From: an uncultured Microbulbifer sp. | Lineage (GTDB): Bacteria > Pseudomonadota > Gammaproteobacteria > Pseudomonadales > Cellvibrionaceae | Direction: 5' to 3' | Length of the DNA: 64,000 nt | Assembly: GCF_947489355.1 (NCBI RefSeq) | Contig: NZ_CANLDD010000009.1 | Location: forward strand, 1-64,000 | Shown: in pieces, positions 1 to 8,812 of the stretch | Layout of the letters: each line of letters starts with the position of its first letter | Numbering within the stretch: the first letter of the stretch is position 1 | Position numbers and translations under genes: made by a program | The notes under the pieces: model-generated | Database searches by the model: none | Seen by the model: only the letters and a program-made list of their open reading frames with translations | Told to the model about the DNA's origin: nothing

Positions 1-662
1 TCCTTAGCCAGTGAAATTGGAAAACACCGCAAACCCCCGCCAGCCGTGGGCTGTAGCGATTTTCGGGATTTCACAAATTGAAGAAAAATGAAGAGAATTG
101 AAGAGATTTTTCACAGGCCAAAATGGCTGAAAGCCAGTAATCATGGGGTTTTCCCGGCGGTGATGGAGTTTGGTGTCTGATTTTTTTTGGCTGGTAGAGT
201 GGCATGAAGTTCAGCATGTAGAGGAGTCACCAACCGCTGATTGCCACCGTCTACAGCCTGGTGTTTAATCCCATTTTTTCATTTGCATGAAAAAACCAGC
301 TTAGATGACTGCCTAGATACCAGTAACGAGATATTGCTTACCAAAAACAATTAGATTACTTGGCAGAGAGTGGGACCATGCCTTTGATGAGCACAGATGG
401 CATCAAAATAGGCTATGTGGAAAAAGATCCACTGAGCAGCACTTCTGAAAAGATGCGTATGCGCTTTATTCGTGCAAAGGGCATGCAATGGCTGCTCTTA
501 CTTGTACAGTTTGCCCTAGGGAATGCTAGCCGAACACTATTGTACAAAGTATTAAAATTACTGGAAGTTTAGGTATATATCTAGTATATGTAAGCAGCTA
601 TTCCAATACAAAGAACAACGTTTGGTTATAGCACTTAAAAACGTAAAAAAAGGAGATATATT
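1..662. other. no recognisable gene
   Basis: I see no gene I can support here. The longest open frame (plus strand, ATG at 378 to stop at 572, 64 codons) has a leucine-rich C-terminal third but no ribosome binding site and no family I recognise. The stretch is A+T-richer than the core genes and leads into a decayed insertion sequence, so it is most likely eroded accessory DNA. Confidence 0.4.
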
Positions 663-719
663 ATGTCTGTTGAAACTGATATTCAAGCTGGTCCGCAGGT
701 TGCATACGAGCCGGAATGT
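663..719 (+). pseudogene. 5' end of a gene cut off at an IS481-like element boundary
   Basis: An ATG at 663 lies 7-8 bases after a strong AAGGAG ribosome binding site and opens an 18-19 codon frame, MSVETDIQAGPQVAYEPEC, ending in TGA at 717-719. The stop falls at the apparent outer end of the decayed IS481-family element that follows (TGTTGACA-like end near 716). I infer that a real gene was interrupted and that the last codon and stop are supplied by the element. A genuine 19-residue peptide gene is the alternative. No function can be assigned. Confidence 0.4.
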
Positions 720-1395
720 TGACACACTTCGATCAGGCTAAGCTTTAGTAGTTCAGACTTGATCTGACAGTTGCCGGTTTTTCTAACGATGCTCTGTCAG
801 GTCAGGTTCAGCTTACGAGTTTTTGCATCCAGATCTTTTTGCCATCTTCAGGCGTTTGTACAGGCGTACGGCCACAGCACTTCCGGCCCTGGCGGGTTCC
901 TTAACGCAATAATTGAGCCATTCGTCCAGATCCATCTGTAGATCCTCCGGTGAACTATAAATATTGCGTCGTGGTGACGGCTGATAAAACTCCTGCAGAA
1001 TGGTCTTATGAAATCGCTCACAGATACCATTCGTTTGTGGTGTCAGGCTTTCGTCTTCGTATGCTCAATCTCATTTACGCTCAGATACAGCATGATAGAA
1101 ATGCTGCTCCAGCTTGCCACAGTACTCAGTGCCGCGATCAGTGAGGATAGGCAGCACTGATAACTCATGCGAAGCGTAGAATAGCAACACACGGTCGTTC
1201 AGGAGGTCGCTACAGTGATTGGCGTCTTAGTTGTGTGCAGCTTGCAATACGCCACTTTTGCGTAGGTATCGGAGTAGGTCTGCAGGTATACACATCCAAC
1301 GCCTTTGAATGTTTCAGCGTAGAAGGTGTCTTGGGCCCCAGGTATTGATGACCGCCTTGCTTTCTTTGATGGATGGAAATCAAAGTTTCAGCTCC
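716..1395 (-). mobile_element. decayed IS481-family insertion sequence
   Basis: Remnant of an insertion sequence whose transposase lies on the minus strand (see the pseudogene at 808-1395). One outer end is probably near 716-770, with a TGTTGACACACTTC-like start followed by non-coding terminal sequence containing CTGACAG motifs. The other end is not recognisable, because the N-terminal half of the transposase and its terminal repeat are missing. The element cannot be active. Confidence 0.6.
808..1395 (-). pseudogene. IS481-family transposase, frameshifted and N-terminally truncated
   Basis: Pieces of one DDE transposase are readable in shifting minus-strand frames. From the upstream side they are PGAQDTFYAETFKGVG and VYLQTYSDTYAKVAYCKL, then LTDRGTEYC-like and NEIEHTKTKA-like stretches, then ICERFHKTILQEFYQ, and finally CCGRTPVQTPEDGKK with a TGA at 808-810. 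The order matches the catalytic half of IS481-family transposases, in which FHKTILxEFYQ is a hallmark. At least three frame changes and stops separate the pieces, and everything before the QDTFY segment is gone. Confidence 0.8.
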
Positions 1396-1515
1396 AGGCT
1401 ACACAACTTTGGTGGATGCTTTGTGGGCGCTCTGGCCTAAATAGGCAGTCACAAGTATTTTTAAAGTAGTGCGTTTTATAGATGTAGCACGTTGCGAACC
1501 TGGAGTTATAACGAA

Positions 1516-1550
1516 AGAGGGCAACACCAAATTGTTTGATGTCGCCCTCT
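1516..1550 (-). terminator. hairpin downstream of tRNA-Asn-like remnant
   Basis: AGAGGGC (1516-1522) pairs with GCCCTCT (1544-1550). Partly complementary bases in between extend the stem. Read on the minus strand it ends in CTTTCG, so it resembles an intrinsic terminator. It lies about 36 bases past the 3' end of the tRNA-like remnant at 1587, the same arrangement as the tRNA-Lys and its terminator further right. Confidence 0.5.
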
Positions 1551-1586
1551 GCGTGGCCCTGTAAATTTATGATTCTCGGAGTTTTT

Positions 1587-1640
1587 TGGCTCCGTCTGCT
1601 GAGCTCGAACCAGCGATTCAATGATTTAGTAGCCATTAAG
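1587..1640 (-). pseudogene. tRNA-Asn-like 3' half (remnant)
   Basis: On the minus strand the sequence ends ..GCTGGTTCGAGCTCAGC, a T-arm whose stem pairs GCTGG with TCAGC around loop TTCGAGC, followed by AGACGGAGCCA, an acceptor strand with discriminator G and encoded CCA. Upstream lies AATCATTGAATC, like the 3' anticodon arm of gammaproteobacterial tRNA-Asn. No matching 5' half (D arm, 5' acceptor strand) is found, so this is a fragment: either a decayed gene or a copy left at a former integration site. Confidence 0.55.
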
Positions 1641-1780
1641 GTTTGGGCTGTGCCTACCAAAAATGTCCTTATTGCTGCCCTCTATTGCGCTTTGTTGCCC
1701 GTATCCGCTTGACCGCCTTCAAACAGACCGCTACAGTCGATCTTGAGGCGTAGAAACCTCAAGTCCAGGGCGGGTATCAA

Positions 1781-1806
1781 CCGCTGCCGTTACAGCGGCT
1801 TTTTTG
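1781..1806 (+). terminator. intrinsic terminator-like hairpin
   Basis: CCGCTG (1781-1786), loop CCGTTA, CAGCGG (1793-1798), then C and six T. It is a good rho-independent terminator on the plus strand, yet no intact plus-strand gene lies before it, so it may be left over from a lost gene. It isolates the small gene at 1948 from upstream transcription. Confidence 0.6.
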
Positions 1807-1947
1807 TGCCCGAAATTTGACCAGTAATGCCGAGAGGCCGGGGAATACAATACCTTTCGAGGGAATCAACCGGGCCTGACCTTGGACAGGTTTCTACCCT
1901 CTTGGCGCCCTAACCATTCATGTAGAAATGAAACCAAGGAGGCCATC

Positions 1948-2295
1948 ATGGCTAATTCCAATTCCCAACCCGTATTTAACGAGCACGACGACCACATCCT
2001 GTGGGTCACCCAGCAGCAGCTATTGCACTACTACGATAATGGCGAAGGTCTGTTTCTGAAGAATTCGGATACTGGTGAAACTGTCCGTTTTTTGCACGAA
2101 GACGAGCACCGCCTCGGGCATGACCCTGAGCACTTGTCGCTAATGGAAAGCCTGGATGAAGCTGTTCATCAGCTTGACTTCCTCTCCGTACTCCTGACGC
2201 CGGGAGAGCACATGGAGCTGAGCCCGGAAATGCAGCTCGGCCTTTTCAGCATCCTGCGGGCATTACGAGACCGGCTCTCCAGCCATCAACACTGA
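1948..2295 (+). CDS. hypothetical acidic protein, 115 aa
   Basis: I do not recognise this family. The ATG at 1948 is chosen because an AAGGAGG ribosome binding site sits just upstream (1937-1943); the frame is open further upstream to 1882 but without such a site. The product is soluble, acidic and rich in Asp, Glu, His and Leu, with no signal peptide or membrane segment. A segment like HILWVTQQQLLHYYDNG near residue 16 is followed by a helical Leu-rich C-terminal half. It stands alone between a terminator-like hairpin and the tRNA-Lys terminator, which lies on the opposite strand. Codon use resembles the core genes. Confidence 0.75.
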   Translation: MANSNSQPVFNEHDDHILWVTQQQLLHYYDNGEGLFLKNSDTGETVRFLHEDEHRLGHDPEHLSLMESLDEAVHQLDFLSVLLTPGEHMELSPEMQLGLFSILRALRDRLSSHQH

Positions 2296-2386
2296 TCTTT
2301 ATTCCTGATACAGACAGAAAGAAAACTAAGGTTCAGAGCCGGATTTGCTGAATTTGCGTTGACACTTTGTTGACACTTTAACGAAA

Positions 2387-2419
2387 AAGAGCGGCATCAA
2401 CTAGGTTGATGCCGCTCTT
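2387..2419 (-). terminator. intrinsic terminator of tRNA-Lys
   Basis: Perfect 15-bp stem AAGAGCGGCATCAAC / GTTGATGCCGCTCTT with a 3-base loop. On the minus strand it runs into TTTTTCG. It lies about 37 bases past the 3' end of tRNA-Lys. Just beyond it (2359-2379) GTTGACACTTT occurs twice in a row. Confidence 0.85.
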
Positions 2420-2455
2420 CTTGTCTTGCAACTCTCTGATTTACAAGACTTTATT

Positions 2456-2531
2456 TGGTGGGTCGTGCTGGATTCGAACCAGCGACCAATTGGTTAAAAG
2501 CCAACTGCTCTACCAACTGAGCTAACGACCC
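2456..2531 (-). tRNA. tRNA-Lys (anticodon TTT)
   Basis: A 76-base cloverleaf on the minus strand. The acceptor GGGTCGT pairs with ACGACCC. The D arm is GCTCAGTTGGTAGAGC. The anticodon stem-loop TTGGCTTTTAACCAA presents TTT for lysine. The T arm is GCTGGTTCGAATCCAGC, and the CCA end is encoded. It is the last unit of the minus-strand block after queC, as in Pseudomonas-type genomes. The tRNA 3' end borders the decayed accessory region at 1-2450, which makes it a plausible old integration point. Confidence 0.97.
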
Positions 2532-2560
2532 TTTTCGTGTCTCCTCACAAGGAGACGCGT

Positions 2561-2588
2561 ATCTTACGGATCTCCTGTAAAAAGACAA
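2561..2588 (-). promoter_or_regulatory. promoter of tRNA-Lys
   Basis: On the minus strand TTGTCT (2588-2583), a 16-base spacer and TAAGAT (2566-2561) form a fair sigma-70 promoter ending about 30 bases before the tRNA. The leader contains a small hairpin, GTCTCC/GGAGAC (2539-2556). Confidence 0.5.
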
Positions 2589-2659
2589 TACCCAATTTAA
2601 AAAAAACCAACAAACTTAAGAGGTTAGGCATTTCATGTAAAAATGGCGCCAAGCGGCCA

Positions 2660-3337
2660 TCACTGCGCATAGATTGTCGGGTCTTCAAGACCCGCACCGG
2701 CAAAGCCCGCCGCGCGCAAGCGGCAGCTGTCACAGCGCCCACAGGCTGCACCATCGGCACGCGCCTGGTAACAGGATACCGTCAAACTGTAGTCTACCCC
2801 GAGGCGCATGCCTTCTCGCACAATATCCGCCTTGCTCATACTCATCAATGGTGTCCGGATGGATAATCTGTGCCCCTCCACGCCCGCACGAGTGGCCAGA
2901 TTGGCCATCTTTTCATAGGCCTCGATGTAAGCAGGACGGCAATCCGGATAGCCAGAATAATCCACGGCGTTTACACCCACAAAAATATCCTGTGCCCCCA
3001 AAACCTCGGCCCAACCCAGGGCGATGGAAAGAAACACGGTATTGCGCGCAGGCACATAGGTGACCGGGATACCTGCGGCCTTCTCTTCGGGAACAGCGAT
3101 AGCGTCATCGGTCAGGGCAGAACCACCAATGGCACGCAAGTCCAGCTCCACCATCTTGTACTCTCGTGCACCAAGGTCCTTTGCCACCCGCGAGGCCGCC
3201 AGTAGCTCAGAGGCGTGGCGCTGACCATAGTTAAAGCCCAGGGCGTAGCATTCGTAACCATCAGCGCGCGCCATTGCGAGCACGGTGGCAGAATCCAGGC
3301 CACCGGAAAGCAAAATTACCGCTTTTTTTGCTGTCAT
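2660..3337 (-). CDS. queC: 7-cyano-7-deazaguanine synthase QueC
   Basis: QueC uses ATP and ammonia to turn 7-carboxy-7-deazaguanine into preQ0, the cytosolic precursor of queuosine in tRNA wobble positions. The 225-residue product has the PP-loop SGGLDS at residues 11-16, which binds ATP, and a C-terminal zinc site formed by C189, C199, C202 and C205. Length is normal for the family. It lies 52 bases after queE on the same strand, so two successive pathway steps are co-located. The start at [10 protein letters not shown] fits family N-termini. The function is firm from motifs. Confidence 0.96.
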   Translation of the reverse strand: MTAKKAVILLSGGLDSATVLAMARADGYECYALGFNYGQRHASELLAASRVAKDLGAREYKMVELDLRAIGGSALTDDAIAVPEEKAAGIPVTYVPARNTVFLSIALGWAEVLGAQDIFVGVNAVDYSGYPDCRPAYIEAYEKMANLATRAGVEGHRLSIRTPLMSMSKADIVREGMRLGVDYSLTVSCYQARADGAACGRCDSCRLRAAGFAGAGLEDPTIYAQ

Positions 3338-3389
3338 CTGTTCCCCATTATTCTATGCACAAGTAGCACCACGAGGGTCATCGGACCCA

Positions 3390-4049
3390 TCAAACCCCCG
3401 GGATGTCTCCCCACAATATTTTGTGCAGTTGTAACTGCAAACGCACCGGCAAACCATCCTCCAGTATCCATTCTGCCAGTTGTCGCCCCTCCAGCTGCTT
3501 ATAACTGGGCGAGAAGAGCACCTCCCCCACACGCTCTGACAATCGATACTGGTCCAGGGTAAACTTGGCCCAGCCGTAGTCTTCCCGGTTACAGATCACG
3601 AATTTAACCTGGTCGTGTCGAGTGAGCACCTGTAGGTTTTCCATACGATTGCGGTGCTGTTCGCCAGATGCCGGCGTCTTCAAATCAACCACCCTGGAAA
3701 CACGGCTATCCACACCACCCACCGGCATGGCGCCACTGGTTTCCAGAGTGACGGAATAATCCTCATCGCACAGGGCTTGCAGCAGTGGCAAACAGTTTGG
3801 TTGGGCCAGGGGTTCACCCCCGGTTACACAGATATGGTGTGCCGGGTGGCTCTGCACGCGCTCTAATATCTGCTGCAGGGCCATACGCTCGCCGCCGTAA
3901 AAAGCGTATTCGGAATCGCAGTAGGTGCAGCGTAACGGGCAACCGGTCAGGCGCACAAATACCGTCGGCAACCCACTATCACGGGCTTCCCCCTGGAGAG
4001 AGTAGAAAATTTCACTAACCCTGAGTGATTCTTTGGACAGACTGGTCAT
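3390..4049 (-). CDS. queE: 7-carboxy-7-deazaguanine synthase QueE (radical SAM)
   Basis: QueE is a radical-SAM enzyme that contracts 6-carboxytetrahydropterin to 7-carboxy-7-deazaguanine, the step before QueC. I place the start at the ATG at 4049 (MTSLSKESL), giving 219 residues; the frame extends to 4088, but the added 13 residues do not look like family sequence. The cluster-binding cysteines are C37, C41 and C44 (CPLRCTYC), with the SLQGE substrate motif near residue 17 and CVTGGEPL further on. It sits between cpoB and queC as a tail to the Tol-Pal block. No clear ribosome binding site is seen, so the start is less certain than the identity. Confidence 0.94.
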   Translation of the reverse strand: MTSLSKESLRVSEIFYSLQGEARDSGLPTVFVRLTGCPLRCTYCDSEYAFYGGERMALQQILERVQSHPAHHICVTGGEPLAQPNCLPLLQALCDEDYSVTLETSGAMPVGGVDSRVSRVVDLKTPASGEQHRNRMENLQVLTRHDQVKFVICNREDYGWAKFTLDQYRLSERVGEVLFSPSYKQLEGRQLAEWILEDGLPVRLQLQLHKILWGDIPGV

Positions 4050-4154
4050 ACACACCCAACACAAAAACGCCCGAGGGGCAGGTGCCATCCGGGCGCGGGA
4101 TCATAGGCTTTTTCTGTTCAAAAAACCAGCGGTGATGGGCGCTCTAACCCCCCG

Positions 4155-4982
4155 CTATTGGAAGTTTTCCTTGAGGTATTTCTGCGCCAGGTTCGAAGCC
4201 CTGGCATCGCTGGCGGCCACCTGCTCAAGCAGGGCGCGGGCCTTCTGCTGATCGCCCAACTGGTGATACACAGTACCCAGCTTGTAACGGCCATCCCAAA
4301 CCTTGTTGGAATTGGGGTAGCCGTCGAGCAGTGCCACAAACCATGCGCGGGCCTCTTCCAGCTCACCCTGGACCAACGCTATCTCGCCCAGCCAGTAGTT
4401 GGCATTGGGGGCGTATTGGCCGTTGGGGTAGTCTTCCAGCAGTCGCTTGAATTCTGCACTGGCACCACCGTAATCGCCATTGCGCGCCAAACCGAAACTG
4501 GCCTGATAGCGATCGCGCTCATTGCCATCAGTTTTGGGCTCCTGGGGAATCGGGGATACTGGAGAGTCATCCCGAGCAGAAGTGGCGTCATCGGCTTTGG
4601 TCGGCGGCGATGTCGATGGCGTCGTACCACTTAAGCGTGTGATACGCCGGTCCAGATCCATGTAATCCTCGGTGCGCTGCTGCTTGAGACGTTTAATCTC
4701 ATGGAGCATCTCCTCCACTGTGCCGCGCAATGATTGCACTTCCTGCTGCAGCACCTGCATCTGGTAGTAGACTTCGGCCTGGGGGTTGGTCTTGGCCCGG
4801 GAGCCTGCGGCGGTGCTACGGGCGAGCTGTGCCCCTTCAGTGCTGCTGCCATAGGAGGATGAAGAATCTTCCCCCCTACTGGCAGACAAATCCACTACCG
4901 GAACCTGGGAGAATACTGGCGATACCACAAATAGCGCCGTTGCGGCAATCGCCAGTTTTCTAATCGTTAAAGCCATTGGCAT
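4155..4982 (-). CDS. cpoB: Tol-Pal coordinator CpoB (YbgF)
   Basis: CpoB is a periplasmic protein that links peptidoglycan synthesis by PBP1B with Tol-driven outer-membrane constriction. The 275 residues show a signal peptide (about 1-25, ending near VFSQ), a low-complexity Ser/Gly region, a trimerising coiled coil around 50-95 (MQVLQQEVQSLRGTVEEM), a Ser/Thr/Pro linker, and TPR-type repeats from about 150 to the end (YWLGEIALVQGELEEA). It follows pal by only 12 bases, the conserved order. The ATG at 4982 and one two codons later are equally possible. Confidence 0.94.
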   Translation of the reverse strand: MPMALTIRKLAIAATALFVVSPVFSQVPVVDLSASRGEDSSSSYGSSTEGAQLARSTAAGSRAKTNPQAEVYYQMQVLQQEVQSLRGTVEEMLHEIKRLKQQRTEDYMDLDRRITRLSGTTPSTSPPTKADDATSARDDSPVSPIPQEPKTDGNERDRYQASFGLARNGDYGGASAEFKRLLEDYPNGQYAPNANYWLGEIALVQGELEEARAWFVALLDGYPNSNKVWDGRYKLGTVYHQLGDQQKARALLEQVAASDARASNLAQKYLKENFQ

Positions 4983-4994
4983 CCATATTTACGA

Positions 4995-5480
4995 TTAGTT
5001 AATGACAACACGACGGTTCATCGCACGGACAGCTTCGCTAGAGCCGATTTCAGCGGGGCGTTCCTCGCCATAGCTGATCACTTCCAGATTTGCCCCGTCT
5101 ACGCCCTGCAGCACCAAAAAGTCCCGCACCGCATTGGCACGGCGCTCACCCAGCGCCAGGTTGTACTCACGGGTGCCAAGCTCATCGGCGTGGCCTTCCA
5201 GGCGCACAGCACCCATGCTGCCGCGCATACGGTCTGCGTGAAGGATCAGCAACTCACGGGTTTCCGGCTTCAATAGGGACTGGTCGAAGTCAAAGTAAAC
5301 CACATTCTCCAGAATCGCCACCTGTTCCTCTTCAACATCCACCACAACCGTCGGTTCTTCCACCAGTTCGTTGCCGGTCACCTGTTCGCCACTCGTTCCT
5401 GTGGTGTCGGTATTGCTACAGCCAGCCATTACCGCCAAAACACAGGCCAAGCCAAGACCTGTTTTTACTGATTTCAACAT
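4995..5480 (-). CDS. pal: peptidoglycan-associated lipoprotein Pal
   Basis: Pal is an outer-membrane lipoprotein that binds diaminopimelate in peptidoglycan and exchanges between the cell wall and TolB. The 161-residue precursor has a lipoprotein signal with cysteine C21 (VMAGC), a short acidic linker, and an OmpA-like domain over roughly residues 55-161, including YFDFDQSLLKPETR and LEGHADELGTREYN, the peptidoglycan-binding region. It lies between tolB and cpoB in the Tol-Pal operon. Length and motifs are those of gammaproteobacterial Pal. Confidence 0.97.
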   Translation of the reverse strand: MLKSVKTGLGLACVLAVMAGCSNTDTTGTSGEQVTGNELVEEPTVVVDVEEEQVAILENVVYFDFDQSLLKPETRELLILHADRMRGSMGAVRLEGHADELGTREYNLALGERRANAVRDFLVLQGVDGANLEVISYGEERPAEIGSSEAVRAMNRRVVIN

Positions 5481-5574
5481 AAGAAGCTACTCCACTTTTA
5501 ATATTTTCAAAGATCCTGAAAAGTCTTTATGGTCTTTAAACACCCTGCACCACCAGCGCGCCCGACACCCCGTC

Positions 5575-6870
5575 TCAATCAACGTACGGCGACCATGCCG
5601 GCTCGCGGACATCGCCCCTCTGAGAAGGCAGGTTGTATTTTACCCCGGCATCCAGCGACACCGCAGCCAAAATGCCCTTGTCGCCAAGTTTGGTCGCGTA
5701 CATCAGCATAGCCCCATTTGGCGCAATGCTGGGTGATTCGTCCAATGTGGTCTCCGTGAGGACACGCATTCTGCCCGAATCGATATCCATCGTAGCGATG
5801 GTAAAGGTTCCCCGATTGCGATGCACCATAACCAGCGTCTTCCCATCAGGAGAAATACGTGGCCGCGCATTGTAGTCGCCATCAAAGGTTAAGCGGTCCA
5901 CTTGACCAGTGGCAAGAGTCAATTGATAAATTTGTGGTTTTCCTCCCCTATCAGATGTGAAAACCAGCGATTTTCCATCAGGCATCCAGTTTGGCTCGGT
6001 ATCAATGGAGAAATGTCTGGTCATACGGGTAAGTTGATCACTTGCCAAATCCAGTACGTAGATTTCCGGATTGCCATCTTTGGAGAGTACCATCGCCAGT
6101 TTGGTTCCATCAGGGGACCAGGTCGGGGAGCTGTTTAGACCCTTGAAGTTTGTCAGCTGCTGGCGCTCGCGGGTGCGCAGGTTTTCGCGGAAGATCGCCG
6201 GGCGTCCGGTCTCAAAGGAGACATATGCCAGTTCCTGGCCGTTGGGGGCCCACATGGGAGACATCACCGGGGCCTCAAAGCGGCGGATCGCCCGGGCACG
6301 GGCACCATCAATATCCGCACGCATCAGCACATAGCTGGGCTTTCCGCCACGGGTCTCTTCCCGTACGTACACCATTTCTGTGGAAAAGGCGCCACGAATG
6401 CCGGTCACCGCCTCAAATATTTCGTCCGCCGCACGGTGCGCGATATCCCGCAGCTGAGTCTGCCCCCCCCGCACCTGGCGGGTAAACATCTTGTGCTGAC
6501 CAAAGACATTCATCAGGTCGAAAGTCAGCAGATAACCGGACGCCTGGGGTTCAATGCGACCGGTAACGATGTATTCAGTGCCCAAAATGCGCCAGTCCCG
6601 AAACACCACATCTTTCGGCGACTTGGGGAAGGACAACATATCCGCCTTGGGTACCGGGGCGAACAAGCCACTGCGACGTAGGTCGGCAGAGATAATCCCG
6701 GACACATCCTCGGGCAAAACACCGCTGCCGGACCAGCTGAATGGGGACACCGCGATTGGGGTGGGGTCGTCAATACCGCTGGTGATATCCACAACCAGTT
6801 GGGCACGTGCCTGCAGGCAAGCGGATGTGATAACAATAGCGACGACGGTTTTTAATAAGCTCTTGATCAT
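5575..6870 (-). CDS. tolB: Tol-Pal system beta-propeller TolB
   Basis: TolB is the periplasmic partner of Pal and of the TolA C-terminal domain; cycling between them drives outer-membrane constriction during division. The 431 residues start with a signal peptide (cleavage near ARAQ, about residue 23). An N-terminal alpha/beta domain follows to about 165, then a six-bladed propeller with repeats such as [27 protein letters not shown] and [14 protein letters not shown]. The start codon overlaps the end of tolA by 4 bases, so the two are translationally coupled. A gap of 94 bases separates it from pal. Confidence 0.97.
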   Translation of the reverse strand: MIKSLLKTVVAIVITSACLQARAQLVVDITSGIDDPTPIAVSPFSWSGSGVLPEDVSGIISADLRRSGLFAPVPKADMLSFPKSPKDVVFRDWRILGTEYIVTGRIEPQASGYLLTFDLMNVFGQHKMFTRQVRGGQTQLRDIAHRAADEIFEAVTGIRGAFSTEMVYVREETRGGKPSYVLMRADIDGARARAIRRFEAPVMSPMWAPNGQELAYVSFETGRPAIFRENLRTRERQQLTNFKGLNSSPTWSPDGTKLAMVLSKDGNPEIYVLDLASDQLTRMTRHFSIDTEPNWMPDGKSLVFTSDRGGKPQIYQLTLATGQVDRLTFDGDYNARPRISPDGKTLVMVHRNRGTFTIATMDIDSGRMRVLTETTLDESPSIAPNGAMLMYATKLGDKGILAAVSLDAGVKYNLPSQRGDVREPAWSPYVD

Positions 6871-7667
6871 TGGCGAAGATCTTCGACTTTAAAGTTCAAC
6901 ATAGTTTTGCGTACTTCACGCTCGAATACGACCGGTTCTTCCAGGGCCAGTTCGGCCACTTCGGGAAAAACCTCCACCTTGCGAATGGCAGTGAGCACCG
7001 AGCGATCGAGTGCCGCGTTGCCGCTGCCTTCCAGAATATTGGCGGCCACCACCCTTCCGGTGGGTACAAAATTGATTTGCACCAAGGTGCGCATACCGTT
7101 GCGAGCGCTCGGCGGACGGCTCCATACCGACTCTATACGCTGCTGAATTGCCTGGGCCACGGACATTACCGCCCGTTCGCCTTCGCTGGCCTCCTGCAGA
7201 TCCTCTTCCTCCTGTAGCGCTTCATCAAAGGAACTCTGACGCGCTTTCTCCAGCTGTTCTTCGCGCTCCTTTTCTTTTTGCTCTTTCTCTTTGCGGTCTT
7301 TTTCCTGGCGCGCTTTCTCTTCCCGGGCCTTGCGCTCGGCCTCAATGCTCGCCTGGCGCTTCCTCTCAGCTTCCTGTTTCTTTTTGCGCTCCAGTGCAGC
7401 GCGGCGTTTGCGCTCAGTCTCTGCCTGGCGCTTCTGCTGTGCTTCGCGCTGGGCACGCTGTTGTATCTTATCCACCTTTTTGGGTAGCTTCTTTCTGGGC
7501 GTAACCGCCTCAAGCGTCACCAGCCTGGCCTGTACAAACTGCGGCATGGGCTTGTGTTCATGCGTACGGCTGGCCTCCCAACCATAGGCAATAAACGCAA
7601 TCAGAACCCCGTGCAACAGGAGGCTGATCACAATCGCCAATGGGTATGCGCCTTTATTCACCAGCAC
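6867..7667 (-). CDS. tolA: Tol-Pal energy-transducing protein TolA
   Basis: TolA is anchored in the inner membrane, spans the periplasm and transmits proton-motive force from TolQR to TolB and Pal. It has one membrane helix near residues 8-28 and a long Lys/Arg/Glu/Gln-rich helical rod over about 55-165 (RKREEQ-type low complexity). The folded C-terminal domain covers about 170-266, with [10 protein letters not shown] and [10 protein letters not shown]. The start is GTG at 7667, directly after the tolR stop codon; a GGGTAG stretch serves as ribosome binding site. The rod DNA is itself repetitive. Confidence 0.95.
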   Translation of the reverse strand: MLVNKGAYPLAIVISLLLHGVLIAFIAYGWEASRTHEHKPMPQFVQARLVTLEAVTPRKKLPKKVDKIQQRAQREAQQKRQAETERKRRAALERKKKQEAERKRQASIEAERKAREEKARQEKDRKEKEQKEKEREEQLEKARQSSFDEALQEEEDLQEASEGERAVMSVAQAIQQRIESVWSRPPSARNGMRTLVQINFVPTGRVVAANILEGSGNAALDRSVLTAIRKVEVFPEVAELALEEPVVFEREVRKTMLNFKVEDLRQ

Positions 7668-8099
7668 CTACCCTTGGGGTGGCTCGGTAACCAAGCCGAC
7701 ACTGGGGGCTCCGGCCTGCTGCAATTCAGTCATGGCATTGACAATCAAACCGTAATCGGCATCGCTGTCACCCCATACCAGAACCGGGGTTTTTGGCTTT
7801 TGACGCAATACCTTGGCCACCGTCTCTTTGATTTCTGGAAGTGGCTTGGCCGCTTTCTCATCTGTACCCAGATTTAGGTAATAGGTGCCATCAGCACGCA
7901 CCGAGACAATCAACGGTTCCTCGTCCGACTCCTCCATCGGCGCCGAGGGCGCGTTGGGAAGGTCCACTTTGACCCCCTGCATCAGCAATGGTGCCGTGAC
8001 CATAAACACAATCAGCAGCACCAGCATCACATCGATATAGGGCACCACGTTGATTTCAGATACCAGCCTTTTCTTGCTGCCCTTGCGAAACACACTCAT
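7668..8099 (-). CDS. tolR: Tol-Pal proton channel subunit TolR
   Basis: TolR is the ExbD-like subunit of the inner-membrane motor that powers TolA. The start at ATG 8099 gives 143 residues beginning MSVFRKGSKK; the open frame reaches 8195 but the extra part runs back over the end of tolQ. One transmembrane helix follows INVVPYIDVMLVLL, with D23, the conserved proton-carrying aspartate. The periplasmic domain fills the rest. The gap to tolQ is 20 bases, and tolA begins immediately after the stop. Confidence 0.96.
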   Translation of the reverse strand: MSVFRKGSKKRLVSEINVVPYIDVMLVLLIVFMVTAPLLMQGVKVDLPNAPSAPMEESDEEPLIVSVRADGTYYLNLGTDEKAAKPLPEIKETVAKVLRQKPKTPVLVWGDSDADYGLIVNAMTELQQAGAPSVGLVTEPPQG

Positions 8100-8119
8100 A
8101 GGATTCGCCTGCTCACACC

Positions 8120-8809
8120 TTAGCCGGAATGCACTTTGCGGTGCAGGATCGAGGAAAATTCCTCGGCAAATGTTTCGTAACTGGACAGCAGCCACTCCGC
8201 CTTGGCGGAATAGCGGTTATAGGCTATCACTGCCGGAATCGCCGCAAATAGGCCCATGGCCGTGGCCACCAGGGCCTCACTGATACCGGGCGCTACCGTG
8301 GCAATGGTGGCCTGGTGCATAGTGGCGAGGCCACGGAAAGAGTTCATGATGCCCCAGACAGTGCCGAACAGACCGATATAGGGGCTGACTGAGCCCACAG
8401 TAGCGAGAAACGGCAGGTTCATCTCTACTTTCTCCTGCTCCCGCGACATACCCACACGCATGGCCCGCTCGGTTCCCTCCATCACCGCTTCGGGGCCGCT
8501 GCTGCCCTGCTGGCGCAGACGGGTAAACTCGGTAAAACCGGCGCGAAACAGGGACTCTACCCCGTCTGTCTTGCTCCGTTCAGCACGCTCATTGCCCTCG
8601 CGGAACAGCTTGTTCAAATCGGCACCGGACCAGAAGCGGCGCTCGAAACTATTGAGAGCCTGTTTGGCCCGGGACAGATAAAGACCCCGCTGGATAATCA
8701 TGACCCAGGAAACCACCGAGGCCAGCAACAACAGCAACATCACAAGCTGTACCAGCAGGCTGGCGTTCTGAATGAGTCCCCAAAGGGAAAGTTGTTCACC
8801 GGCGTTCAT
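8120..8809 (-). CDS. tolQ: Tol-Pal proton channel subunit TolQ
   Basis: TolQ is the ExbB/MotA-type channel subunit of the Tol motor. The 229 residues contain three membrane segments (about 16-38, 130-155 and 168-195), with the long cytoplasmic loop between the first and second. Typical stretches are LATVGSVSPYIGLFGTVWGI and GISEALVATAMGLFAAIPAV, the pore-lining helices. It follows ybgC by 3 bases and precedes tolR by 20, the standard order of the operon. Confidence 0.97.
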   Translation of the reverse strand: MNAGEQLSLWGLIQNASLLVQLVMLLLLLASVVSWVMIIQRGLYLSRAKQALNSFERRFWSGADLNKLFREGNERAERSKTDGVESLFRAGFTEFTRLRQQGSSGPEAVMEGTERAMRVGMSREQEKVEMNLPFLATVGSVSPYIGLFGTVWGIMNSFRGLATMHQATIATVAPGISEALVATAMGLFAAIPAVIAYNRYSAKAEWLLSSYETFAEEFSSILHRKVHSG

Positions 8810-8812
8810 CTT

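Noticed and set aside
1..2450. Prophage
   Set aside because: No phage structural, lysis or integrase gene is visible, only IS and tRNA remnants.
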